Shown here piece by piece: positions 45,870 to 59,309 of a stretch of DNA of 64,000 nt. The stretch comes from Gordionus sp. m RMFG-2023 (Eukaryota > Nematomorpha > Gordioida > Chordodea > Parachordodidae). How positions within the stretch are numbered: position 1 is the first letter of the stretch; every line of letters starts with the position of its first letter. Made by a program: the position numbers and the translations under genes. The notes under the pieces are model-generated. The model saw only the letters and a program-made list of their open reading frames with translations, did not search any database and was not told the origin of the DNA. The stretch covers positions 9,333,743 through 9,397,742 of the forward strand of contig NC_088778.1 in assembly GCF_954871325.1 (NCBI RefSeq), read 5' to 3'.

Positions 45870-48800
45870 GCCCGATAGCCAAAGGATTTCTAAATTTGGT
45901 CTATATATTTATCTAAATTATTAAAATACAAGTGATTCATATTGTTTCCCATAATTTTAGTATTTAAGAAGTACAAGAGCTAGTTTACATAGTCAAATCG
46001 ATTATAAATAGAACTTTTTCATCTATTGAAAATATGAGAAGATTTTAAGAATCCCTTGTTTACTATAATATTGAAAGAATGAATATGGCACTACAATCCT
46101 TTGCCGACAATTATTTAAAAAACATAGTAAATCCAATTATAATTTTTTTTTATAAAGTAAAGTTACTATGAAAATGATATTTATAGCACACATGCCACTT
46201 CCTTTTTAAACAAGTAGCCGTAGCGCGTTATTTTCAAACGTCTCTAGGCAGGAACATTATTAGCCTTTACAACATCACCGGGCTCAAAAAAAGTTTTCTT
46301 AGTGGGGGAGGGGGTATAAACATTTTTTTAGGAAGCTTTTCTTTCTTTCTTCTACAAAGCAATCTTGAGATTGTCACTAATTCAAAAAAATTTTATATCA
46401 TGAATATTTTGAGTTGTCTCCAGATCACGAAGATTTCTGTTTTATCTGTATATGATCAATTAATTTGTCATTTCTTCTATGGAAAAGGGATGTACAATGA
46501 TCCAAGATTTATCCTTTTTTGAGTATTTTCGGACATTTTAAAAATGGAAAACATAAATATGTTATAAATATTTTGTTTAAATATTGAATGGATAAAATAA
46601 ATGTATTTAAAAAAATACCCAATATGATAGGGGGGGATTGGATACAGAATTTTCTAATTGAAGCCATTTTTCAAATTTAATAGAGCCCTTACTCACCTTG
46701 TTGTAAGAGCCAGTCGGTGTAAGTGTACTTTCACCGTGTTCGAGCCCTTAATTTTAAATTATCCGTATACCATTAGAAACTATAATAATTAATATTTAAA
46801 GATTTTTTCTTCTAAAATTTAAAAGAGATTTGTTTCGATTTTCAATGTGGCCATTTTTTTTTTAAATCAAATAAATGCTCCACTTTTTTAAAAAAAAATC
46901 TGTCATAATTCTTAAATGGCTGAAGAAAAATAAAATATTTTATTTTGATAAAGGATTTTATTTTGTATAATATCCTAAAGGCTCATTAAAATTTGATATA
47001 TTTTTATTTTGATAAATTTTGTGCCAAAAAGAAATTCATGGCGGTCTTTCTTTATACTTCAAGATTATTTCTAAAATTATTTGCCAAAAAAAAAGATTCA
47101 TAGATTAATGACCACTTCTGGAACCTGCTAAGTTTATTAAAAATTATTTCAGAATTTTTTTTGAGCGCTAATCATCTACTTTATATATTGCATCAAAAAC
47201 CCCGTCTTTTTTACAGTTAATTCGGTATATTTCATTTTAAAAAAAAACAACTATATATATATTAATAAATACTTTAGAAATTAAATATATGATTCCATTG
47301 CTTATAACGATAAAAATGTTCACTTAACTGTAGATAGACTTAAAAGCGAAGAAGGGAAAAACAGAAAAAATCCTGGGAATTGACTAGGGGCGGATGTATT
47401 TAAAAATATATTAATTATAGAGGTGAGTTTCTAAGAAATAAATTGTTGAAAAGTATTTGTATCTATATTTCAATGCAATTTTCAAAATATTCCTATAATC
47501 CTGATTATTTAAAATTAATCGTAACTTATAAAATTAAATAATGGCTTTTATAAGAAATTCAATTGCCTAAGCCCAAAAAAAAATCCAGATAAAGGCAGGG
47601 AAAAAAGAAGAAGGAAATCCAGATTAGCAAAAAAATTTCAAAGAAAGAAATAATGTTAAAATTAGCAAAAATAAAATTTAAATAGCAAATAAAGGAAATC
47701 AAAAACAATGCACATAATTGCACAAGAAGAAAAATTTAATGACCCCTAACCCCCTAACAAGCTGATGAAAGGGGGTGGGCGAAACTTGTCAGACATCTAC
47801 TAAAGGTTAAAATGGGGGGGGGGAGGGGTAATTCCACATATTCTCCAATTTTAATTTTGCAAACGAGGGTGATTTACTATGTTTATGAACTAAAAATGTA
47901 GATCCAAAAGTCCTTTAATACCTTAGTATAATAAAAATTTAACGAAGAAATGTTTAAAAAACAACTAATTTATGCATTTAAAAATACTTGAAGATCGGCA
48001 ATTGGAAATTTATGGTTTAATTATTGAAGGGATTTATTACAGAGCTAAAATTTTATTTTACTATCAAACAATTAGTAAATTCCGTCCCGATATGAATTTT
48101 TTGAGCAGATAAAAATTCAATGTTATTCTTGAAGGTTTTAAAATTTAAAAATTTACCACCAAGTTTCCTTGAAAATGATAACTAAAATGTTATCAAAACG
48201 TTGGATATAATAAAATGATTTTTTCTCATATTTTCTATATCAATACAAAAGCATTTTATCAAAAATTTGTATACACTGTGCCGGATAAAAAAACTTTTTT
48301 TTAATCCTTGTCTCACGATGCTATTGTATTGGTACTTTTGCAAAATTTCAGAAATAAATTTTACAAGTAAAAAAAAATATTTGAATTTACAGTTTTGCCT
48401 CCGCCTAGGGGAATTTCTAGATATCCCCTTCCCTACTGTAATATATAGCTTGAAAAAAGATAAGGTTATTTATTTTTTCTTTCTTCTTTTTAAAATCATA
48501 TTATTTATTATTCCATTCTTTTCTTTTATAAAAACCATAATAATAATATAAATACATTTACATACAATATTTTTTAATAATTTTTTTTTCACAAGATTTT
48601 CTATTTTCTTTTATAACTTTATAATACTTTTATTTATTTATTGTCTTGCAATTTTTATATATTCTTTTTATTGTTATCAAAAATAAGAAAAATGCCTTTA
48701 AGGTAAAAAAATAAATAAGTAAACTCGGTTACATGCAGGTAAGAAAAAAATAAATATTATATTTAATTTATATATTTTTTTTTAAAAAAAAACATGACAA

Positions 48801-49850
48801 TATCATCATTCTATTATTTATAAAAAATAAATTAATAATAAAAATATTAATATAAAAATAGTAAAACTAAAATTACTTAATAATAGGGGTATTTGTCATA
48901 TTTAATTTATAAAAGTGTTCAAAAATCAAAAAAAAAGTATCTATTGGTGGCTTTTGTTTTTATTAATTTTTATAATTCATAAATAACAAAACAAGATAAC
49001 ATAAATGATGCTGAGATAGGGATATTTGTTTTGTTTTGTAAGAAGATTTCAATTTAAAATAAATATATCTGTGTGTATTTTGACAATTGTCATACACATT
49101 AAAAAAAAGAAATATAATTATTATAAAAGTATATAACGGTAATAATAAAATTTTTAAATTGTGGATTGAAACATGCATATGGGAAAGTCATTCTTATAAA
49201 ATCATCTTATTATCATTTCTTATAGATATTCTAATTTCAACAAAAAATCACTATTCCGAAAATCTTTTTATCGAAGTAAAACTGTTTGTAAATTAGAGAA
49301 ATTTTCTTTTCACTCATGCCTATTTTTTTGTTTTCATTCCTTCATGAGTTTTTTATTTAGGTATGCTTATGGTGATATTCTTAGAACATAAAAATAATAA
49401 TCCTAATTCCTAACACCTTACTTTACTAATTTTAGCAGCGAAGAATTAATTTAATTTTATGTAATTTATATGCAATTGGAAATTTTAAAAGTTGGGTGAA
49501 TATTAATTATTATAATATTTTAGTAATTTTCAACATTTTTTAAAATCCAAATCTACTATTAATCATAACAATAGATTAATGAATATAAGTTGATAGTCTA
49601 TTGAACTTTTTCTTCTTTTATTTTAAAATATATTGTACTTACATTATGATAATTTGGAAAATAAAAAATATATTATATAAGAATGGATAATTCCCCAAAA
49701 ATCTGTATTTTTGTTCTAGAAAAATGTTCTGATTTTACAGGTTATATTTTTTTAAAAACTTAAAGTTCCGCTTGGCGTTCAGGGGAAAAGATACAAACAT
49801 AATTTATTAATTTAGAGTTTTATTTATTTTCCTTTTCTCGGCAATATCAG
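45870..49850. other. Long AT-rich stretch without recognisable genes
   Basis: Runs of G at about 46631-46637 and 47815-47822 stand out. At 46690-46760 a tRNA-like B-box word GTGTTCGAGCCC follows CAGTCGGTG, possibly an old tRNA-derived SINE. About 48500-48900 is extremely A/T-rich. Confidence 0.4.
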
Positions 49851-50334
49851 CCGGATTAGAATTAGCATTTCTGGAAAGGAAGAGGCGCACGCAAATTTTC
49901 AAATTATGGATTTGACTAAAGACCAAGATACTAAAGTTATGCCATCATCTGATAATAAATTTGTAGCCTCCAGAGTTTTCAAGCAGTCAGGCTCAAATTT
50001 AAAAGGTTCTTTTAGGATAAAGGAGGAATATTGTGTTGTCTATCAAACGTGATGCCAAAAAATGAAAAAAGAGATAAGGTTTAATGAATATAATGGAGGT
50101 AATTGTGAGAAATACTTATTTAAAATCTCCCAAATTTCTTATTTAAAATATTTTTTTGGTAAAAATGAATATTGGAGTGAAAGTATTTCCTCTAAAATAT
50201 CTTACAATCCTGATAAGCCTTTAAAAAAACTTTTTCACAGAGGTGAATCCCTTAATTGTGAAATAATAAGACTTATTTCCCTTTCCTCTATAATTTTAAA
50301 CCCAAGAACTTCGAAAGAGGATTTGAAGTTATAA
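49851..50334 (+). CDS. Unidentified open frames, possible terminal exon or old ORF
   Basis: A good acceptor (TTTTCTCGGCAATATCAG ending 49850) opens a 67-codon frame, about 49852-50052, with ordinary amino-acid composition (MDLTKDQDTKVMPSSDNKF, VASRVFKQSGSNLKG) and a TGA stop. Twelve bases later a second 90-codon frame starts at 50062 (MKKEIRFNEYNGGNCEKYLF) and ends 50334. Local G/C is higher than the flanks. I recognise neither peptide. A terminal exon with UTR, a degenerate transposon gene or chance are all possible. Confidence 0.3.
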
Positions 50335-50865
50335 AGAATATTTCACTAATTTGTGTATTAATTAGTTTTTTAAATTTAAATAATCTAATTTTTCCGGAAA
50401 TGGTCTGTCACGGTAGAATACTTACTATAAATTTTGAACAATTCATAATATTCTTCGTCATATTGGGAGTTAATATATTAAATAAAATACAGATATAAAT
50501 ATTATTGGTCTAATATTATTGAGCCTCCTAAAAAAATAAATTTCGAGTCACAAACCTGATATCAATTTTTTTTGCATTTACTGGTTTGACTTATTTTTGA
50601 AACTTAATACTGCTAAATAGCTTTTGAAACAGAACATCCTATTTTGGTTTGTTTTAAGTTTTTGATGGCATTGTTATTTTTCCTATTTTTTTCTCATCTT
50701 TTTGTTTTTTCCGTTTTTTTTTTAAATTTCTTTTATTTTTAGGCTGTTTTGTTTAGTCGAAGCTGAATAGCCGGCTAGAAATGGCTGATTAGTAATAAGT
50801 CGAACCAAAACACAGCCTTACGACTTGTTTAATTAAGCCAAAAAATGATCTAACAATATACTTTA
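50335..50865. other. AT-rich intergenic sequence
   Basis: Nothing recognisable. Confidence 0.5.
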
Positions 50866-52335
50866 CTAGCTAATAACCCGTCAAGAATGACGGGGTTGAG
50901 GGGTAATTAGTTAATTTGTGTATATGGTACTAAATATGTTTTATATTAAAATTTAGGAGAAAAAGAGGTAAAATTGTTGAAATGTAACCCGTGAGCATCA
51001 AGGGTATTAGAAATATAAAAATTTAAATTTGTGATAGGAATCATATTGGGTAAAATAAAAAATAGAGATTCTTCAAAATTTTTGAATTTTAAATATAGGC
51101 TAGACATTGGCCTCAAAATTTTGTTTTGCAGACACAGCTAGGCCTGATCAAAAAACCACGTCCCATACAACTTTCCCAAAATTTTGCCATTTATTTCTAT
51201 TGTAAATTAATAATAATGTCTTAAATTTAATTTTATATTTAGAATAAAATTTAAATTTGTGATAGAAATCTGAATAAAATTTAAAAAAGAGATGCTTGGA
51301 AATTTTTTAATTTTAAATATGGGGTAGTCATTGAATTTTTTTTGCAGACATAGCCAGGCCTGATCAAAAAACCAAATCCCATGCAACTTTCATAAAATTT
51401 TGCCATTTATTTCTATTGTAATTTAATAACAATGTCTTAAATTTAACTTTTATATCACATTTAGTTCTATTGTAATTTAATAACAATATCTTAAATTTAA
51501 TTTTATATCTAGAATAAAATTTAAATTTGAGATAGAAATCATGTTGGGTAAAATTTTGAAAATTTTTTAATTTTAAATATGGACCACACATTGGCCTGAA
51601 ATTTTTTTTCTCAATGGCTAACCCATAATAATTTTGTTATTTTTTCCCAAGCCTGGAGATAGGTAAATCACTGAAAACCATATTGTTGGGAAAATTTTCT
51701 CAAGCCCGCCAAAGACCATAATAATTTTGTTAGTTGAGAACTGAAATAAAATATATAAAAGTCAATTCATTTAAATATAAAATCAGAATATGAAAGTTGC
51801 ATGGGCTTGGTTTTTTAATCAGACCTGACGATTTCTGCAAAAAAAAATTTGAAGCCAATGTCTAGCCCATATTTAAAATTAAAAATTTTTCAAGCATTTC
51901 TATTTTATATTTTACACAATATAATTTCTATCACAAATCTAAATTTTATTCTAAATATAAAATTAAAATTAAGACATTTTTATTAAATTACAATAAAAAA
52001 TAAATGGCAAAATTTTATGAAAGTTGCATGGGACTTGGTTTTTTGATCAGGCCTGGCCTGGCTATGTCTGCAAAAAAAAAATTTTCGGCCAATGTATAAC
52101 CCATATAAAATTCAAAAATCTTAAAGCATCTCTATTTTAAATTTTATCCAATATGATTTCCATCACAAATTTAAATTTTGATATTTCTAATACACTCACG
52201 GTACATTGCATTTTACCTCTTTCTTTCCTAAATTTTAATATTTATATAAAATTTATTAATAAAGTGTATTAGTACCATACACACAAACTAAATAATTACC
52301 CTTCAACCCCGTCAGCTTATGGTAATAAACGGCAG
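50866..52335 (-). mobile_element. Palindromic Helitron-like element
   Basis: On the minus strand the left boundary reads CCCGTCATTCTTGACGGG (perfect 7-bp stem, 4-nt loop; plus-strand 50877-50894), then TTATTAG, CTAG and a flanking T. This is the hairpin plus CTRR|T layout of Helitron 3' ends. The rest is a large imperfect palindrome: GACGGGGTTGAGGGGTAATT at the left pairs with AATTACCCTTCAACCCCGTC at the right (about 52295-52314). Inside, a unit of about 230 bp with GCCTGATCAAAAAACCA and TTTTGCCATTTATTTCTATT is repeated two to three times in each arm. No Rep/helicase frame. Confidence 0.6.
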
Positions 52336-54105
52336 AAATTTAAAAATATTAGCTTTTAATTAATATATTTTAAATTTAATTATATTCAAGTTGGTGCATA
52401 CTTAAAACATACGACTTTGAAACGGGAGGCTTGTGTTCGACTCTCGTAGAGAGCAAAAAATAACATTACACTATATAGTCTCCATAAATTTTAAATTTAG
52501 GAAGATACGAAAACGATCATGTTTTGATTATGGAGATTATATATATTAGATATATATTAGATTTGTATATTATCTTTGTATTTAAAAAATTTCCTTCTTT
52601 TTCCCCAAAGTTTATAGCTGCTTAACTATATTTGTAAACAATGGGATTTAGAAAATTTGGCATAGATAAATGACGAAGTATATTATTGAGAAAAGTTAAT
52701 CATTACTGGAGCAAATGATTTTTATTCGAGAGTCTATAAGTGATTATAAATTGAATTATGGTCTGCGAGAATAATACCATTGATCATTTAAAACGCAAAA
52801 ATAAATTGACTGAAAGTAACAATTGCTTAACTCATCCCATAAAATAATTAAATTAAATAAATGTGCAATTCTCGGGTATAAGCTCTTACTTTAGCTAGCT
52901 CTTTTTATCTCGGCTCATAGAGTTTCAAATGAGAGTCTGCTGACTTTTGCGCATATAAATAAGGCTTGTCTCCAAACGTGTAATGGGTTTTACATCTACA
53001 ATTTTTCCTTAAAATTGTTTCATTGTTTGATGGAAATGAAGAATACCTGTAGCTCTTTTGTATTCACAACTCATAGGCCTATCCAGGATTTTATTAAGAA
53101 GTGGAGCACTATCATGTGGGGAATAACTTCATAAATTGTATTGGAGGTTTTTAGATCCTCTTATTGTAGACCCTTTGGCTATATTATATTTTTATAAAAA
53201 TAATTTTGAGGTTTTACTTATTTTTTTTTATAAAATTATTTTTTTTCTAAAAATTTTGAATTGTCATCATTTAAAAAGTTATAACTTTTACTAATTTTTC
53301 TTACAAATTCTTATTTATTCTAATATAATTTTATATATTTTTGACGAAGTTGGGGGGGGGGGGGGTATTGACGAGAATAAGCAAATTTGCGATTAAATGT
53401 TCCCCACCCCTTGGTTGTGCACCAATCCTAACTAGAGGACGAAAGGTTTTTTATCACGTGTCACTTAATTTTGGTCAATGAAAATAATATCATTGATTAT
53501 TTCGTAAAAGTAAATTGATTAAAAATTGTTCCAGTGGCTAAAAAAATATGTTCAAGTCCTTTCCCACCCCCACAATTATTTTTACAAAGATGCCACCAAA
53601 ATAAAATAACCTATATATGCATAATCAAATGGTCCTTTAAATATAGCTTTTTAAAATGCCAATTCCTCTTTAAGAAATATTCTGAAGGAAAATGAGCTAT
53701 AAAATCTCCTAAAACTAAAAAAAAAGTAAAAAATAATTCCTTGATCACTAAGAATCGGGTAAAAGATATCACCAAAAATTATAGCATCAGTTAGGTTTTT
53801 AAAAATAAAATGCCTTTTTTTTATAATTTGGCGAATTTCGCAAAAATACCCATCTCTCCTAATTAATTGTCAATGATTGTTTTTTTTTAAATTTTAATCA
53901 TTATTTGTTTATGTACATTTTTGTTTTAAATTCGTTTTTTAACAAAATGGAAAAAAGGATATTGTGGGATCAACATACAAGATAAAATAAAGATAACATG
54001 TGGGGGAGATTGAAAGGATAGGCAGGGGGAGTAATTTGTCACGATGATTAAATAAAATCTGTTAGACCATAATTTCGTAGTTAAGAAGTATGTGGATGGG
54101 TAGGG
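52336..54105. other. AT-rich intergenic sequence with a tRNA-like patch
   Basis: At about 52395-52455 TTGGTGCATACTTAAAACAT, CGACTTTGAAACGG and TGTTCGACTCTC line up with A-box, anticodon and B-box regions of a tRNA, but the stems do not pair properly. It is a decayed tRNA or SINE head at best. A run of about 15 G lies at 53352-53366. Confidence 0.4.
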
Positions 54106-54112
54106 TGCAGGA

Positions 54113-54319
54113 TAGTGTTGTTAAACGGCAAACGGCTAACTCAATACTTTATCCAGAACAATATTTAGCAAGCCTGAAGATTTTGCTCATAAAAGGAATA
54201 AAGATCTAGACATCTATTAGCGAAATCTCGAGGCTTTAGACAATATTTTTCTGGCCAAAATATTGAGTTAGTTAGCCGTTTTTAAAAATCAGCTCAAAAC
54301 GAGCCGTTTATCAACACTA
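54113..54319. mobile_element. hAT-like MITE, 207 bp, with target duplication
   Basis: The ends are TAGTGTTGTTAAACGGC and GCCGTTTATCAACACTA. The flanks TGCAGGA (54106-54112) and TGCAGGA (54320-54326) are identical, extending to 8 bp (TGCAGGAT) if the first base is counted as flank. A second inner inverted pair, ACGGCTAACTCAATA and TATTGAGTTAGTTAGCCGT, lies inside. Related copies are at 6163-6376 and 62855-62990. Confidence 0.8.
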
Positions 54320-54326
54320 TGCAGGA

Positions 54327-56421
54327 TAAGACATAATATCCATGGAGATTTTTTTCAAGGCATAATATCAATAATTCCATTCCTCATTTCAAAAAAGTTA
54401 AAAATAAGCTGTTATAAATGTATATCCACGAACCAAATCACTTATGTTCCAACAAATAACAAAGGAAGATCCCATAGAATGAATGCAGGGATTTTTCCTA
54501 TCCACCATGCATGAAGTTTTTCGATTTTGACAAATTTAGATAATACTCTCCACCAGATTATCATTCTACTCCTCCTCTCCCCTTTCCTCTATAGTTCTGC
54601 TCATTATTCTCAAAATAAGAAAATAATCATTCTCGAATATTCCTCTCCTTCAAATATATCAAAAATTTGCATTTTTCACCTATTACTATTTGCGCCTTTA
54701 TAAACCCAAATGAAGTATTTTCACTTCACCTATCTATTTGCAGAGTTTAAGGCCTATTCTTGGCTATCTCTCTTTGCTTCTTGTATGTTTCTTTGGCACT
54801 TGATGTTTGTTTAGTGCACTCCCCCTCCCCCAAATCTTCCATTTCTTAACTACCTGACACCATTTTGAATATCCTAACATCTTTAGCAGTAAAATTTTTC
54901 GCATGTAAAATCTCCGGCATCGCTTAACTTTCCCCCCCTCCCCCCTTTTATTCTAACCTTAAACAAAAATGTTGCCCTAACCTAATTTATTAAAAAAACG
55001 AATAGTGACATTTAATAAAAAAATAGATAAGTCATCAAAAAGAGTGAAAAAGAATTCATAATTATATTTTATTATTATTTATTCGATAATATTTTTGAAA
55101 TTCTGCGCCAATTATTTCCATTTTTTTTCAAAATTATTATTAATTTTTTATAATTTGGTAAGATATTTTAATATCAAAATTGCATATTTTTGTATTAAAC
55201 TTAATCTCCACCTTTCTTTTTGGAATATTAGCATTAAATGTTAGCATAGCCCGGTCTTTAAATTAATTTTCTCTGTTTGACCATTAAAATTATTTTTAAG
55301 TTGTCCAAGGAGTCGCATCGACCAATTAACATGCCCTCGTCGCTTATTTTAGGAAAGAACTGGACAACATGAGCATAACATATGTATAAAATTAACATTT
55401 TTTTTTACAGATTATGTATAAAGGGGAGAAAAAAGAATAATGTCCGAAATCTGCTGAAAAAATATTTTTGACCCTTCCCTAGCTTTTTATTTTTCAAATC
55501 CTTTTATAATTTTTATCGTTTAATTTTTTTTAAATTCGATAATTTTAATAATTTTTGCTCATCTGCATAATAATTAACATGAGATTTTTTAAAAAAATAA
55601 ATACTCCCGCTATCAAGCGTTACCTTTAAAAATTTATGATTTTAAAAGAATAATCGTGGTTCGTGGGATAAATATGATAAAATAATATAAGTATTTCATA
55701 TTATATTTATACTTAAATTTTGAAAGTTTAACCTTAGAAATAAATAAACAAAACATCTTTTTAGAACGACTAAATTAGATCCGCGATCTCACCGGTAGCA
55801 ACCGATCCTAATTTTTAATAATAACATTTTGATGAAAAAATCCCAATAATATCTCCTTACAATAAATATATAAAACAAATGGGATATAACAGACACCTCA
55901 TCGGATTAAGAGTCTGGTAGATTTTTAGTCGTTGCGAGACCGACCAGAAATCAGTTCGTTATTTTAAAGGGTAAAATATAACCCCTGTTCGATCCGATTC
56001 TGAAAAAATGAACCTGAGCCTCCGTGATTTTTGGTTCGAGGTTTTTAAATTCATTTTCTAGTCCCCTCCAAATTTTACTTTTGGTTTTTTTATATTTGAT
56101 AATTTTACGACTCATCCCAAAACTTATGAAAGTAGGACATTCTAAATGATTTTGGCTGTATTTTATATAAATGGGTTTAAATGGAAAATATAAGAAGCTA
56201 AATGATTATTTTTAATGATCTCACTAACAATCAATTCATTGAGGCATTGTCCATTGAAGACCAGTTTATTATGATGTAATCTACAAACGGGGCCTGCAGA
56301 TTTACCGATTTCAAAAATTATTGTTATGAATTTCAAATAATTATATTATACCTCCTTTTTTTATAAAGGATCTGGCCATCAGATCGGATATATAAAAATC
56401 GGCATACATCTATCCTAATTT
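54327..56421. other. Intergenic sequence
   Basis: Somewhat less AT-rich between 54420 and 54960, with C-rich runs, but no long open frame. I see nothing I can name. Confidence 0.45.
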
Positions 56422-56429
56422 AATATAGA

Positions 56430-57634
56430 CATAGGCGTAGCCGGGGAGGGGGGGGGCAAGGGGAAATTCCCCCCCCCCTTCAGAAGTTTATCACTTTTTG
56501 TAAATATCATTTTTAGCTAATAAAAAAATATCCCCCTTAGTCCTCCCCCCATTCCCTGACCCTCAAATATGTATGCATATATCTTAAATAATAATTTAAA
56601 AGAAAGAATGTAAAAGTTGATATTTTTTTTATAAAACTATTCATCATAATTTATAGATTTTTGGGAAAATAAATTTATAAATATAAATGAACCAAAAATG
56701 TTTTTTAATAAATGGAATATAAGCCAAAGATAAGTCTTAAGACAGAAGTGAAATGTATTATAATTATTAATAATAGATCCATAAAATTACAAAATAATAT
56801 AATATATCAAATATAATTTTTTATAAAGTGAGTAATTTTAATTTATTTATCTTGATAAAAGTAAAATATAATTATAAAACTATTGATAAAATTAAATCAT
56901 AAATTAAAAAAATATTAAAGCACAATACAAACAGTGGAATATTATATGTCGTAGATTTACAGTATATCTTATTATCAAATGACAATCAAGTAATTTTTAC
57001 CAATATAGGCGAATTATTTATTTTACAGAAAACTATAAAATATTGATGACATCAGAAAATATCTTTTAAAGACATTGTGGGATGAATAATATAAAGATTA
57101 AATTTAAATATCATTTTTACTTAAAATAAATAGATGGCGTTAAATAATTGAATGCAAATTGTTGCTATATTTAATAACAAGAGCATTGATTAGTAAAATT
57201 TGTTAAATTATTAACTGTATTATATTCTCTAACTGTCAAATATGTCTGTAAAAGTGGAATTTTACCTAGTATTTTATAACTAATTCTATATAATAGAGTA
57301 AAATCAACTATATGTCTACTTACTTTTATAAATAAATTTCTTATAATTGTTTGGAATAAATTATTACCATGCTTTTATATTAAGGTATATACAATACAAG
57401 TAATTTATTATATTTTTATTTTATATAAACTAATAAAAATATATTCCATATTTGTTCCTGGTTTATTTTTTTTATTAAAATTTGTAAAAATATTTTATGA
57501 CTTATAGACTAAAGTAACCCGGCCGAAGGCAGGGGAAAAGCGGGCCGAAGACCCGCCCAAAAGGGCGTCTGGTGGCTTCGCCCCCAGTAATTTTTTAATT
57601 CCCCCCCCTTATGAAAATCCTGGCTACGCCTATG
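56430..57634. mobile_element. Non-autonomous element with GGCGTAGCC ends, hAT-type
   Basis: The ends CATAGGCGTAGCCGGGG and CCTGGCTACGCCTATG are inverted repeats. Both flanks are the identical 8-mer AATATAGA (56422-56429 and 57635-57642). Subterminal sequence is G/C-run-rich (C and G homopolymers at the left, CGGGCCGAAGACCCGCCC near 57540 at the right). The interior is AT-rich and non-coding. The 8-bp duplication points to hAT, though GGCGTAGCC ends are also known in other MITE groups. Confidence 0.8.
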
Positions 57635-57642
57635 AATATAGA

Positions 57643-59309
57643 TAAAATATAGCATGACTTGACCCTTCTCTTTTCCTAATTCTTCAGTCCTATGTGAATG
57701 ATAGATCAGTTCCGATTTTATCTCAGATTTTAAATTCAAAGTTTAGAAAGACAAATGCTTAATAACATAACCAATAATATGCTAAAAAAATTTTATTTTT
57801 CTACATAATTGAGGTACACAATTAACTTATTATTTTTTATCTTTTAAGGAAAGTGAGAAGCCAATCATTTGAAATCTCAATAAAAGTAAGTTATAAATTG
57901 TCTTAGTAATTGTTTCAGAGGTACAAAGAAAAAGTTTGACCTAAAAGGCAAACTAATTACCAGGAGTAAAATTTTTAAAATTTATTTGACGCAATCAATA
58001 GACTTTTTATATAAGTTATAAATTTTTTATTTAATCTTTTTTTAAATCTTTTTTTTAAAAAAACATATAATCCCTTTTTCTTAAAAAAAATAAATAAATA
58101 CTTTGAACTTCTTCCATGAGTTTTCGTCTAATTTGCTTTAAACCACACCGACCGATTCTTTATAAGAATTATAATATTCTTCTTTTTGATCCTTAACATT
58201 TTAATTGCATAAAAAAAACTCCTGTTTATATATAAAAATATATTAACCATGCTCCATGATCCCATATATAACAATCACTTTTGACATTTTTTTCGCAGAT
58301 CCCCAAAATAATATTTATAATTTATGTGAAGTTTTAAAAAATCAACTTTACTCGTCATTCCTCTTTTTTAAAATATTATTTAATGTAAAAATAATAATAA
58401 TTTTGATTAGAGCTCCAGCCATGTGTTGGCAAATTTTTAGCAACCTGCTTGCTATAAAACCCCAGATTAATTTACTTAATCGCTTGAATTTTTTTTCGTA
58501 AATAGCATTTCATAGCTCATTTTATTTTTGTAGATTAAAAATTTTTACACTTTTTTAAAAAAAAATTAATATATAATATTCAAAAAAAATTTGGATGTTT
58601 TTTGAGTTTGTGTGTTCTTGGCTATTCTATGATAATTTGGCCAATATTCCAGCGAGATCAGTGTCGCTATGACAAATCTCGTGCCCTAGGTAAAAAAAAG
58701 GCATGCCCTCCCTATGAAAAAAACAACAAAAATGTCATTTTCATCTGTTTTTAAAAATTAGATTTCGGTAATATAAAAAAAGATTATATATTGATATTTT
58801 CATATCTCTTAAAATTTGCATCTTCAATAGAAATTATTGTAAATGTTGATAACCACTCCTGGCTTATAAACAATCTCAAATAACTTAAGATTAGTTTTAA
58901 TTCAGATAAACATTTTTCATATGCGACTACTGAAACAGGGATGGTAGATATTATCTGATTTAAATTCACTTGAAGATCATGCGTGCTACAAATTTAAGAA
59001 CTTTCATTTATAAAAATAGGTCACTACCTTTTAAATCTTTGGACGAACTTTGGAAAAAGAATTGTGAAGAGTGGCCCTTAATTTCTCAAGAAAATTAAGT
59101 TGGCCTTTGATCAATGGACGAAGAGAACAGATTGAACTTTTGTTATTTTTATAATTCTATAATTTTTTGAAATAAATTTCAAAGCATGCTTGTGTTTCGA
59201 GTTATAATTAATGTTAAGATATAATTTTAAAAAATAGGTAGGCATCAAGCTATAATCCAACATAAAGGGGACCTTCAAATTAAATTAATTGAGATTAAGT
59301 TCTATATAT
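57643..59309. other. AT-rich intergenic sequence
   Basis: Nothing recognisable. Confidence 0.5.

Noticed and set aside
46690-46760. Possible tRNA gene or SINE head
   Set aside because: Only a B-box-like word and CAGTCGGTG are visible; no cloverleaf can be drawn.
52395-52460. Possible tRNA gene
   Set aside because: A- and B-box-like words are present but the acceptor, anticodon and T stems do not pair; kept only as a tRNA-like patch.
57509-57739. Minus-strand frame with a Gly/Pro-rich end
   Set aside because: It crosses the right end of the non-autonomous element at 56430-57634 and reads through its inverted repeat and flank.
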